Both the position numbers and the translations under genes were made by a program. A DNA stretch of 6,950 nucleotides from the NCBI GenBank assembly GCA_031263965.1, contig JAISES010000230.1:1-6950 (forward strand), read 5' to 3'. Under the pieces are notes generated by a model that was not told the origin of the DNA, did no database searches, and saw only the letters and a list, made by a program, of their open reading frames with translations. This document shows, in pieces, positions 1-5,781 of the stretch. Positions within the stretch are counted from its first letter, which is position 1, and each line of letters opens with the position of its first letter. The DNA is from Prevotella sp. GTDB lineage: Bacteria > Bacteroidota > Bacteroidia > Bacteroidales > Dysgonomonadaceae.

Positions 1-332
1 CCTTCTATCAGGTTTTCCAGCCCGTGATCCTTTGGCGTAGCACGGATATAAACGAAGGGCAAGCCCAAAGCATCAGCAACCAATGCTCCGGGGGCAATCG
101 CTCCCGTGGCGACACCGGCTATAGCATCTGCTTCCGGATAGTTCTCGATGATGAGCCGGCATAATTCGGTCTTTATAAATGTACGTATACGAGGATACGA
201 TATGAGTTTTCTGTTATCACAATAAAGTGGAGATTTCCATCCCGAAGCCCATGTAAAAGGGTTGGATGGTTGCAGTTTGATAGCCCTTATACTAAGGAGT
301 TTTCCGGCTGTCAGCTTTTCTAGGGTATTCAT
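1..332 (-). CDS. pyrE: Orotate phosphoribosyltransferase, N-terminal half (cut by window edge)
   Basis: This enzyme joins orotate to PRPP to form orotidine 5'-monophosphate, the fifth step of de novo pyrimidine synthesis, in the cytoplasm. About 110 residues are visible, roughly half of the usual ~210. Recognisable stretches are NPFTWASGWKSPLYCDNR (about 24-41), the substrate-binding region typical of PyrE; the hydrophobic core GVATGAIAPGALVADALGLP (73-92); and YIRATPKDHG (95-104), the Arg/Lys loop that contacts PRPP phosphates. The acidic PRPP-binding motif would lie beyond the left edge. The ATG at 332 is chosen because homologues start with a similar M-x-T-L-E segment. The leader is A-rich with no Shine-Dalgarno, normal for Bacteroidetes. 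Codon use shows nothing odd. Family assignment is secure; what follows it downstream cannot be seen. Confidence 0.93.
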   Translation of the reverse strand, partial: MNTLEKLTAGKLLSIRAIKLQPSNPFTWASGWKSPLYCDNRKLISYPRIRTFIKTELCRLIIENYPEADAIAGVATGAIAPGALVADALGLPFVYIRATPKDHGLENLIE

Positions 333-363
333 TTTATTTTAAACAATCAATATTAATAGCCCA

Positions 364-371
364 CAAATATA
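364..371 (-). promoter_or_regulatory. Candidate Bacteroidetes -7 promoter box for pyrE
   Basis: Read on the minus strand this is TATATTTG, a full match to the Bacteroidetes -7 consensus TAnnTTTG. It lies about 32 bases before the pyrE ATG, so transcription would begin near 357-359 with a leader of about 25 bases. The expected -33 TTTG is not clean: about 20 bases upstream there is only a T-rich TTTC/TTCT stretch. Placement supports the call; the weak -33 lowers it. Confidence 0.45.
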
Positions 372-430
372 CAACTAATAGACAAAAGAAAAGAAAATAT
401 GCAGGAAAGAAAATGTGAAATAAATATATT

Positions 431-468
431 ACAAAAAAGAAAGGAATCGCTTTTTAGCGATTCCTTTC
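431..468 (-). terminator. Intrinsic terminator of the minus-strand ncRNA
   Basis: Bases 439-451 and 456-468 form a perfect 13-bp stem (GAAAGGAATCGCT on the plus strand) around a four-base loop. On the minus strand the stem is followed by TTTTTTGT (438-431), a good U-tract. The plus-strand side has no U-run, so it is directional. It follows the closing stem of the ncRNA by about 8 bases and insulates pyrE, which begins 99 bases further on. Confidence 0.85.
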
Positions 469-475
469 CTATATA

Positions 476-660
476 AAAGTCGTATTGGTGGATATACCGA
501 AACTCCGTAAAACAGGATTTGAGTGCTTCGATCCCTTTGTAATCCACCGCGCTAAGCAGCCCGAAGGTGTGGCCCGCCATTGGAATCAAAAGCTTGTCTC
601 GGTCATTTTATTAATTGATGAGCTTCCCAATCGACCAATACGACTTAAGTCTATCATCTT
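476..660 (-). ncRNA. Structured non-coding RNA, probably 6S-type (Bacteroidales-1 class)
   Basis: Seen directly: a perfect 13-bp closing stem pairs 634-646 with 477-489 (AAGTCGTATTGGT and its complement). Inside it, 596-603 pairs with 496-503 (8 bp, one G-U), and 582-593 pairs with 525-534 (about 10 bp with a small internal loop). The top, 536-581, is GC-rich and holds short stems such as CACC/GGTG. The result is one long rod with an asymmetric open region next to the closing stem. A consensus promoter lies just upstream and an intrinsic terminator just downstream, giving a transcript of about 190-230 bases with no convincing ORF. Known: 6S RNA, which binds the RNA polymerase housekeeping holoenzyme, is a rod of this size with a large bubble, and Bacteroidales carry a divergent form described as Bacteroidales-1. 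The identity is my inference. It lacks the hallmarks of tmRNA, RNase P RNA and SRP RNA. That it is an RNA gene is much surer than its name. Confidence 0.7.
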
Positions 661-667
661 TCTATGT

Positions 668-699
668 CAAAGATACCAAGTATATTCACGGAATCCAAA
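668..699 (-). promoter_or_regulatory. Consensus Bacteroidetes promoter of the ncRNA
   Basis: On the minus strand, TTTG (699-696) is followed after exactly 20 bases by TATCTTTG (675-668). This is a full match to the -33 TTTG / -7 TAnnTTTG promoter of Bacteroidetes at the right spacing. Transcription should begin near 660-663, some 15 bases before the closing stem of the ncRNA. The left end of a repeat element lies only 10 bases behind the -33 box. Confidence 0.8.
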
Positions 700-709
700 T
701 AAATTCTCA

Positions 710-902
710 GAAACTGTTTGAATTTTATAGCAGATTTTTTTTATAGGTATTTTCAGATGGATTTTATTCTTTTTGCTTACAGGTTTAGCGGGCTAAACCA
801 AAAGGAAAAAGAATAAAATACGCTGGAAAGAGCATAAAAAAATTGCTAAGAAGTCTTTTTCTGATCCTGTAATAATATTTTCGCTAAAATTTAAACAGTT
901 TC
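710..902 (+). repeat. Palindromic MITE/REP-like element, full copy 1 (193 bp)
   Basis: It is bounded by GAAACTGTTTGAATTTTA... (710 on) and its imperfect complement ...TAAAATTTAAACAGTTTC (to 902), about 20 bp of terminal inverted repeat. The centre is the hairpin GGTTTAGCGGGCTAAACC (782-799), extended by perfectly complementary 13-base arms at 762-774 and 806-818 and looser outer arms. The right side carries about 40 extra bases (about 846-885) that break the symmetry. TCA flanks both sides (707-709 and 903-905). There is no coding content. The element starts immediately after the stop codon of the small membrane protein gene and ends just behind the ncRNA promoter. It is about 90% alike by eye to the copies at 5589 and 6772. 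As RNA it would fold into a long hairpin and might end transcription. Confidence 0.9.
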
Positions 903-1061
903 TCAATATTTAACGTGCTTATGCTTTGTTGCGCACCCGCAATTTGAACATCCACAGCTATTCTTTTGTTCATTTTTTGAAAAAAAGAATCCATATATTT
1001 TGTATGCAATTATCAAAACTACAAATACTCCTATCATTCCAACGATTATCTCTTGGATCAT
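903..1061 (-). CDS. Small FeoB-associated-type Cys-rich membrane protein (52 aa)
   Basis: Residues 5-20 form one hydrophobic membrane segment (IIVGMIGVFVVLIIAY). A short basic/aromatic stretch KIYGFFFSK follows, then the tail CGCSNCGC (36-43) with four cysteines, and finally HKHVKY, which adds two histidines. Length, the MIQEIIVG start and the cysteine cluster fit the FeoB-associated Cys-rich membrane protein family, small partners of the ferrous iron transporter FeoB whose exact role is unclear. The cysteines could bind iron or another metal; this is inference. The ATG at 1061 is preferred. The same frame stays open to 1202, but that stretch is not family-like and crosses what looks like an insertion-sequence end. 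feoA/feoB are not adjacent. Its TGA stop (903-905) directly abuts a repeat element and coincides with the TCA flank. Confidence 0.75.
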   Translation of the reverse strand: MIQEIIVGMIGVFVVLIIAYKIYGFFFSKNEQKNSCGCSNCGCATKHKHVKY

Positions 1062-1085
1062 TTCATTTAGAATTATTGTGAATAA

Positions 1086-1093
1086 CAAAGTTA
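1086..1093 (-). promoter_or_regulatory. Candidate -7 box for the small membrane protein gene
   Basis: The minus strand reads TAACTTTG, a full TAnnTTTG match. It would place the transcript start near 1080, about 18 bases before the ATG at 1061. No TTTG occurs at the expected -33 position, so this is a lone -7 box. If real, it also supports the short start over the longer open frame. Confidence 0.35.
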
Positions 1094-1143
1094 TATAAGA
1101 ATAGGTAAATAGAGCGTTAATGGGGGTTAAAAGATATGAAAAA

Positions 1144-1180
1144 GAGGCTGTCTCAAAAGGTTGATCCAATCTTTGCCAAA
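1144..1180. other. Possible insertion-sequence end remnant
   Basis: GAGGCTGTCTCAAAAGG followed by TTGATCCAA resembles the outer end of insertion sequences that I recall from Bacteroidales genomes. Read on the minus strand it gives RLDQPFETAS, the kind of peptide produced by reading through such an end. No transposase and no matching second end are present in the window. The rest of the 1062-1341 gap holds only promoter-like boxes and the 20-bp palindrome. Confidence 0.25.
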
Positions 1181-1232
1181 TCTTTGTCATTTTTTGAATC
1201 ATTTGTATATACTATAGATGATTACTAATATC

Positions 1233-1240
1233 TATATTTG
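1233..1240 (+). promoter_or_regulatory. Candidate -7 box for the alpha-galactosidase gene
   Basis: TATATTTG is a full match to TAnnTTTG, 101 bases before the ATG at 1342. No TTTG stands 19-21 bases upstream; the nearest is 27 bases away. If used, the leader of about 95 bases would contain the 20-bp palindrome at 1301-1320, which could fold as a hairpin shortly before the start codon. Confidence 0.35.
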
Positions 1241-1300
1241 TATTATCTAAATAAGAGAAAACAGATTCCTTATTCAGGTATATTTTCTTTTTAATTCATG

Positions 1301-1320
1301 GAAACTGTTTAAACAGTTTC
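1301..1320. repeat. Bare 20-bp palindrome made of the repeat family's two tips
   Basis: GAAACTGTTTAAACAGTTTC is a perfect palindrome. Its halves equal the outermost 10 bases at each end of the 193-bp elements, joined with nothing between them. It lies 21 bases before the alpha-galactosidase start codon, in the gap between two divergent genes. It could be the remains of an element after near-complete internal deletion, an excision scar, or an independent binding site that resembles the element ends. Confidence 0.7.
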
Positions 1321-1341
1321 TAAAATCAAAATTATTATCAT

Positions 1342-3498
1342 ATGAAATTAAAAACATTCTTATTTCTCTTTTTTCTGAATTCTACTTTTCTTTTGCAGGC
1401 TTCTGACAAGCTGCTTATTAAAATAGAAACAGAGCGCACCAGCCTTATCTACCAAGTAGGCGACAACGGACGTTTGTACCAAAAATATCTGGGTAAAAAG
1501 CTTAATCATAATTCTGACATGCAACATCTTCCGCAGGGAACTGAAGCGTATCTGGCTCATGGCATGGAAGATTATTTTGAACCGGCTGTTCATATACTCC
1601 ATAACGATCATAACTCTTCGTTGCTACTAAAATATGTAGAGCATTCCAGCGCTCAGACCGGTGATGGAGTGAACGAAACCGTGATCACTCTTAAAGATGA
1701 TAAATATCCTGTAACTGTAAAGTTGCACTATGTAACTTATAGCAAGGAGAATATTATCCGTACATTCAGCGAGATCAGTCATCAGGAGGAGAAGCCTGTT
1801 GTTCTTAGCAAATACGCTTCCTCGATGCTTCACTTAAATCGGAACAGATATTTTCTGACCGAATTTTCCGGAGATTGGGCGCACGAAGCTGCTATCGCCG
1901 AAAGAGAACTTGCTTTTGGGAAGAAAGTGATCGATACCAAGTTGGGTGCACGTGCCAATATGTTTGTCTCTCCTTTCTTTCAGTTGTCTCTCGATGATCC
2001 TTCCCGGGAAAACGCAGGAGAAGTATTAGTGGGAACTCTGGGATGGACAGGGAACTTCCGCTTTACTTTCGAAATAGATAATAAGAACGAACTGCGTATT
2101 ATCAGTGGTATCAATCCATATGCTTCGGAATATAACCTGCCTGCAAAAGAAGTATTCCGCACTCCGGATTTTTATTTCACTTACAGTTGCTCGGGAATAG
2201 GAGAAGCCAGCCGTAGCTTTCACGATTGGGCACGTAATTATCAGGTAAATAAGGGCAATGAGACACGTATGACCTTACTCAATAACTGGGAAGCTACTTA
2301 CTTCGATTTTGATGAAAACAAACTGATTGGTTTGATGGATGAGGCTAGTAAGCTTGGAGTAGATATGTTCCTTCTGGATGATGGCTGGTTTGCCAATAAA
2401 TACCCGCGTAGCGGTGATCATCAGGGACTGGGTGACTGGGAAGAAACTGCCGGCAAACTACCGAACGGAATAGGACACCTCGTTGAAGAGGCTCAAAAGA
2501 AAGGTGTTAAATTTGGTCTGTGGATTGAACCGGAAATGGTGAATCCTAAGAGTGAACTTTATGAGACACACAAAGATTGGGTAATTCATCTGCCCAACCG
2601 TGACGAATATTATTTCCGTAACCAGATGGTGCTTGATCTGAGTAATCCTAAAGTGCAGGATCATGTATTCGGTGTAGTAGACAAATTGATGACAAAGTAT
2701 CCCGGTATTGCTTTCTTTAAGTGGGATTGCAACAGTCCGATCACGAATATTTATTCAATGTACCTGAAAGAAAACCAGTCCCATCTGTACATTGATTATG
2801 TACGCGGACTTTACAAGGTATTGGATAGGATTAAAGCTAAGTATCCCGATCTGCCGATGATGCTGTGTGCCGGTGGCGGCGGGCGTTCCGACTATGAAGC
2901 ACTGAAGTACTTCACCGAGTTTTGGCCGAGCGATAACACCGATCCTGTCGAACGCTTATTTATACAATGGGGATTCTCACAAATATTCCCCAGCAAGACA
3001 TTATGTGCTCACGTCACAACATGGAATCGCAGCACCAGTATCAAATTTCGTACCGATGTAGCGATGATGTGTAAATTGGGATTCGACATCAAACTGGACG
3101 ATATGAACCAGAATGAACATGTATATTGTAATGAAGCTGTTAAAAACTACAACCGTTTGAAACCTGCGATTCTGGAAGGGGATTTATACCGTTTGGTTTC
3201 CCCGTATGGAAGCAATCATACTTCTTCTATGTATGTAGGCAAAGATAAGCAGTCAGCAGTAGTGTTTGCATTTGATATTCATCCGCGTTATGCTGAAAAG
3301 ACATTGCCTGTCCGTTTACAGGGATTGGACTCTAACCGGACATACCGTGTGAAAGAAATCAACCTGATGCCGGGAAATGGTTCTTCACTGAAAGGTAACG
3401 ATCAGGTCTTTTCAGGAGAATATTTGATGACTGTCGGATTAGAGCTGTTTACCACACAGCAACTACATAGCCGGATTATCGAAATTACAAGAGAATAA
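1342..3498 (+). CDS. Secreted GH36 alpha-galactosidase (718 aa)
   Basis: It should hydrolyse terminal alpha-1,6-galactose from raffinose-type sugars, melibiose or galactomannans. Residues 1-20 (MKLKTFLFLFFLNSTFLLQA) are a signal peptide with cleavage likely before SDK; no lipobox Cys is present, so a periplasmic enzyme is expected. An N-terminal beta-sandwich spans roughly 25-300, a TIM barrel about 305-620, and a small beta C-terminal domain the rest; the length is typical of GH36. Key motifs are LLDDGWF (344-350, D346/D347 bind galactose), FGLWIEPEM (391-399), FKWDCN with nucleophile D462, CAGGGGRSD (509-517), and WPSDNTD with acid/base D531. The 69-residue gap between catalytic aspartates matches what I recall for Lactobacillus Mel36A. 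The ATG at 1342 leads straight into the signal peptide. There are no SusC/SusD or sugar regulators nearby, so it is not part of a visible utilization locus. The stop lies 9 bases before a repeat copy. Confidence 0.95.
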   Translation: MKLKTFLFLFFLNSTFLLQASDKLLIKIETERTSLIYQVGDNGRLYQKYLGKKLNHNSDMQHLPQGTEAYLAHGMEDYFEPAVHILHNDHNSSLLLKYVEHSSAQTGDGVNETVITLKDDKYPVTVKLHYVTYSKENIIRTFSEISHQEEKPVVLSKYASSMLHLNRNRYFLTEFSGDWAHEAAIAERELAFGKKVIDTKLGARANMFVSPFFQLSLDDPSRENAGEVLVGTLGWTGNFRFTFEIDNKNELRIISGINPYASEYNLPAKEVFRTPDFYFTYSCSGIGEASRSFHDWARNYQVNKGNETRMTLLNNWEATYFDFDENKLIGLMDEASKLGVDMFLLDDGWFANKYPRSGDHQGLGDWEETAGKLPNGIGHLVEEAQKKGVKFGLWIEPEMVNPKSELYETHKDWVIHLPNRDEYYFRNQMVLDLSNPKVQDHVFGVVDKLMTKYPGIAFFKWDCNSPITNIYSMYLKENQSHLYIDYVRGLYKVLDRIKAKYPDLPMMLCAGGGGRSDYEALKYFTEFWPSDNTDPVERLFIQWGFSQIFPSKTLCAHVTTWNRSTSIKFRTDVAMMCKLGFDIKLDDMNQNEHVYCNEAVKNYNRLKPAILEGDLYRLVSPYGSNHTSSMYVGKDKQSAVVFAFDIHPRYAEKTLPVRLQGLDSNRTYRVKEINLMPGNGSSLKGNDQVFSGEYLMTVGLELFTTQQLHSRIIEITRE

Positions 3499-3507
3499 GA
3501 CATTGAA

Positions 3508-3583
3508 AAAACTGTTTGAATTTTATCGAAAAATATTATTATAGAATTTGAAAAAAAATTTGCTATAAAATTCAAACAGTTTC
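3508..3583 (-). repeat. Internally deleted 76-bp copy of the repeat, inverted orientation
   Basis: The arms 3508-3526 and 3565-3583 pair over 18 of 19 positions. The left part (to about 3553, with ATATTATTATAGAATTTG) matches the reverse complement of the right end of full copies. The right part (TTTGCTATAAAATTCAAACA) matches the reverse complement of their left end. The central hairpin and about 115 bases are missing, so it is a deletion derivative in the opposite orientation. It fills the gap between the convergent alpha-galactosidase and glycosyltransferase genes, 9 and 8 bases from their stop codons, where its hairpin could serve as a shared terminator. The outer base is A instead of G and the flanks are not TCA. 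Confidence 0.85.
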
Positions 3584-3591
3584 TTAGGGTG

Positions 3592-4677
3592 TTATACAAG
3601 TGTTGTCAAATGTTTCAGAAATAACTCTTCGCCACAGTCTACCCATTCACAAAATTTTTTATTATTCTCTCCTTTATAAGATTCTATGTATTGAATAAGT
3701 TTGCTTATGTTGAAGCTTGCTCCGGTTATGCCGCAACCTGCGAATTCGGCATCGGCGGCATTCACCTCTTGTTCTACATGGACAGGTATCATCATCACCG
3801 GTTTGTTCAGGTACATTGCTTCGCATATCGACTCAAAACCGGCCGTTGTAATATACCCTTTACAATTAGCCATATATTGGAGAAATTTTTTATCATCCAG
3901 TCGATGCATAGTCAAGCCTTTTCTCAGTACTGTTTCGGGCTCAACGTCTTTCTTATCCCAAAAAAAATTAAGTTCGCTTTCGGGATTATCGCGGTGCCAC
4001 TCCCTGACTTCGTTTTCGTAACCTTGATTTAACATATACCCTAAAATATAATCGCCATTCACGGGAGTAAGCTCTAATACTTCTCTGCGCAACAAAGGCG
4101 GAACTACAGCTATCCTGTGAGGTATATTGTCTTTCAGCGGATAAAACGACAATGCCAGTGTCTTGGTTGCACCAATACCACAGAGAAGAGTGTGCAGACG
4201 AAAAAGCATCATACCCTGCCCATCCCCCCTGGCATGCGTATAATCGGGATGCTTAATTAAGAACTGGTGACCGATATTGACAAAAGGTACTTTGATGCTG
4301 AATCTCAAGTGTGAAAGCCCCGCTAATACTTCATAAAAATTGACCACTACATCGGGAGACGTTTTCTTAATCCTGTGGTTGATCATCTCTATACTTTTCT
4401 TAAACTTTCTCAACCTTTTGGGATTGATATTGTATAACAACGTTTTCAGAGGATGAATATGTTTCTGATCCTTTCTGAATATAAAAGATGGTGTGTCATA
4501 TAGTCTGCATTTCGTACCAATCCTTCTATAAAAAAACTCAGGGATTTCTCTGGTTTTGCTCTTGCCCATAAGAACTTCTACAACTTCGTGCCCATTGCAG
4601 CGAAGCATTTCAGATAAAGCGATAGCTTGGGTCATATGCCCCCTTCCGTCACCTTGTACTATAAAGAGGTATTTCAT
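3592..4677 (-). CDS. GT-B fold glycosyltransferase, MurG/GT28-like (361 aa)
   Basis: It probably transfers a sugar from a nucleotide-sugar donor to a lipid or other acceptor at the inner face of the membrane. The N-terminal half opens with YLFIVQGDGRGHMTQA (3-18), the glycine-rich loop and His of the acceptor domain shared by MurG, diacylglycerol glycosyltransferases and the Glyco_trans_1_3 family. The C-terminal half carries TTAGFESICEAMYLNKPVMM (277-296) followed by IPVHVEQEVNA (297-307), the donor-binding signature of GT28/GT1-like enzymes, with E286, Q303 and N306. A Lys/Arg-rich stretch around 85-106 may contact membrane lipid. The start codon overlaps the stop of the upstream metallophosphoesterase gene (ATGA), indicating one operon and coupled translation. 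Donor and acceptor cannot be told from sequence; lipid glycosylation is inferred from the partner and fold. Confidence 0.82.
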   Translation of the reverse strand: MKYLFIVQGDGRGHMTQAIALSEMLRCNGHEVVEVLMGKSKTREIPEFFYRRIGTKCRLYDTPSFIFRKDQKHIHPLKTLLYNINPKRLRKFKKSIEMINHRIKKTSPDVVVNFYEVLAGLSHLRFSIKVPFVNIGHQFLIKHPDYTHARGDGQGMMLFRLHTLLCGIGATKTLALSFYPLKDNIPHRIAVVPPLLRREVLELTPVNGDYILGYMLNQGYENEVREWHRDNPESELNFFWDKKDVEPETVLRKGLTMHRLDDKKFLQYMANCKGYITTAGFESICEAMYLNKPVMMIPVHVEQEVNAADAEFAGCGITGASFNISKLIQYIESYKGENNKKFCEWVDCGEELFLKHLTTLV

Positions 4678-5483
4678 ATGGCTTGTGGTATGAGTTGTGT
4701 ATTCATATCAGGAGCTGGTGTATCTTCTATCGTTTCCTGCTCCTGATAATAAACTAAATTCCAATTTCCTTCGTAATCTTCGGTAAGGGCCGACAATGAT
4801 TCTACCCAATCTCCGGAATTAAGGTATAATATATCATCGTAATAGCGCATTTCCGGATGATGGATATGTCCGCAAATGACTCCGTCACATTTCTTTTTAC
4901 GCGCTATTCCTACAATATGATGTTCGTAATCGCTGATATACGAAACAGATGTCTTAACCTTATTTTTTATTTCCTTGGACAGGGAATAATAGGGTAGTCC
5001 TTTCTTTACCAGCATATTATTATACAGTTTGTTTATCCATAACAAAAGAGAATATCCCATATCGCCTATTTTCGACAACCAACTGAAACGGCTTGTCACT
5101 GTATCAAATACATCTCCGTGAAGAATATAAAAACGTTTACTGCCACTCTCATAAATACAATCTTTCACGATTTTTATATTCTGAAAAGTCATGGGTAATA
5201 CAGCATCGAGAAAGTCATCATGATTGCCCCGCAAATATGTAATTTTAGTCTTATGCTGAATATTCAGCATAAGCTTTATGAATTTAGTATGACTCCTTTT
5301 CCATTTATTCTTTTTGCCTCGCATCAGGTTCCAGCCATCAATAATATCTCCGCAGAGAATAAGGTTGTCACACGTATTTTCCTTTAAATATTGTGTAACT
5401 TCTTTTGCTTTCGACCATTTAGACCCCAGATGAATATCTGAGAGTACGATGGTTCTGTGGTGTTTAATTTTTGTCACTTTCAT
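4674..5483 (-). CDS. LpxH-like calcineurin-type metallophosphoesterase (269 aa)
   Basis: This is a two-metal phosphoesterase with all the family motifs: DIHLG (16-20; D16, H18), GDIIDGW (45-51; D46), GNHD (86-89; N87, H88), HGD (122-124) and GHIHHP (205-210; H206, H208). Layout and length fit the UDP-2,3-diacylglucosamine pyrophosphatase-like group. LpxH of E. coli has GNRD where this protein has GNHD, and the Arg helps hold the lipid substrate, so this may be a paralogue acting on another phosphate ester rather than the lipid A enzyme. The hydrophobic run YSLLLWINKLYNNML (144-158) matches the membrane-associating insert region of that group. The last ~25 residues are an extra acidic/polar tail. 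It is first in a two-gene operon with the glycosyltransferase, so it may make or trim the lipid the transferase modifies (inference). The ATG at 5483 is followed shortly by the first motif. Confidence 0.85.
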   Translation of the reverse strand: MKVTKIKHHRTIVLSDIHLGSKWSKAKEVTQYLKENTCDNLILCGDIIDGWNLMRGKKNKWKRSHTKFIKLMLNIQHKTKITYLRGNHDDFLDAVLPMTFQNIKIVKDCIYESGSKRFYILHGDVFDTVTSRFSWLSKIGDMGYSLLLWINKLYNNMLVKKGLPYYSLSKEIKNKVKTSVSYISDYEHHIVGIARKKKCDGVICGHIHHPEMRYYDDILYLNSGDWVESLSALTEDYEGNWNLVYYQEQETIEDTPAPDMNTQLIPQAI

Positions 5484-5588
5484 ATCATTTTTGTATATTC
5501 AAAACAACAACTATATTGTGACGAAGCTATGTCTTTCTGACGAAGAATAGATTAAATCTGAGACATTGCGTTTTTTGTACCCGGTTCA

Positions 5589-5781
5589 GAAACTGTTTGA
5601 ATTTTATAGCAAGTTTTTTTTATAGGTATTTTCAGATGGATTTTGTTCTTTTTGCTTGCAGGTTTAGCGGGCTAAACCAAAAGTAAAAAGGGGAAAATAC
5701 GCTGAAAAGGGCATAAAAAAATTGCTAAGAAGTTTTTTCAAATCCTATAATAATATTTTTCGCTAAAATTCAAACAGTTTC
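5589..5781 (+). repeat. Palindromic MITE/REP-like element, full copy 2 (193 bp)
   Basis: It has the same length and orientation as the copy at 710-902, with the central hairpin at 5661-5678 and TCA on both flanks (5586-5588, 5782-5784). Differences are scattered single changes plus a few small ones in the arms. In the inner stem, several changes replace T-A pairs by T-G, so pairing survives as wobble in plus-strand RNA or single-stranded DNA. Its right end lies inside the Ppx-like gene and encodes that protein's last five residues and stop. The 105 bases between it and the metallophosphoesterase start (5484-5588) show no gene and no clear promoter. Confidence 0.9.

Noticed and set aside
353..589. 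78-codon open frame on the minus strand (TTG start) across the ncRNA
   Set aside because: It covers the 3' half of the RNA, its terminator and the pyrE promoter, and begins at a TTG inside a paired stem; the later part is low-complexity hydrophobic translation of T-rich DNA.
485..721. 78-codon open frame on the plus strand, GTG-type start
   Set aside because: It lies antisense to the structured RNA gene and runs through its terminator-proximal stem and promoter; the protein has no recognisable character and the opposite strand explains the conservation-like features.
1062..1202. N-terminal extension of the small membrane protein to an ATG at 1202
   Set aside because: The extra 47 residues are not family-like, run through an IS-like end, and would place the -7-like box inside the gene; the start at 1061 gives a typical 52-residue family member.
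1342..1410. Lipoprotein signal on the alpha-galactosidase
   Set aside because: There is no cysteine near the end of the hydrophobic stretch; the cleavage region reads LLQA-SDK, fitting ordinary signal peptidase I.
3691..4032. Plus-strand open frames inside the glycosyltransferase and Ppx-like genes
   Set aside because: They are antisense to genes with clear domain motifs and have no motif or start signal of their own.
5484..5588. Promoter for the metallophosphoesterase operon
   Set aside because: Near-matches such as TATAGTTG and TAGCTTCG each miss one consensus base and have no TTTG at the right distance; not enough to call.
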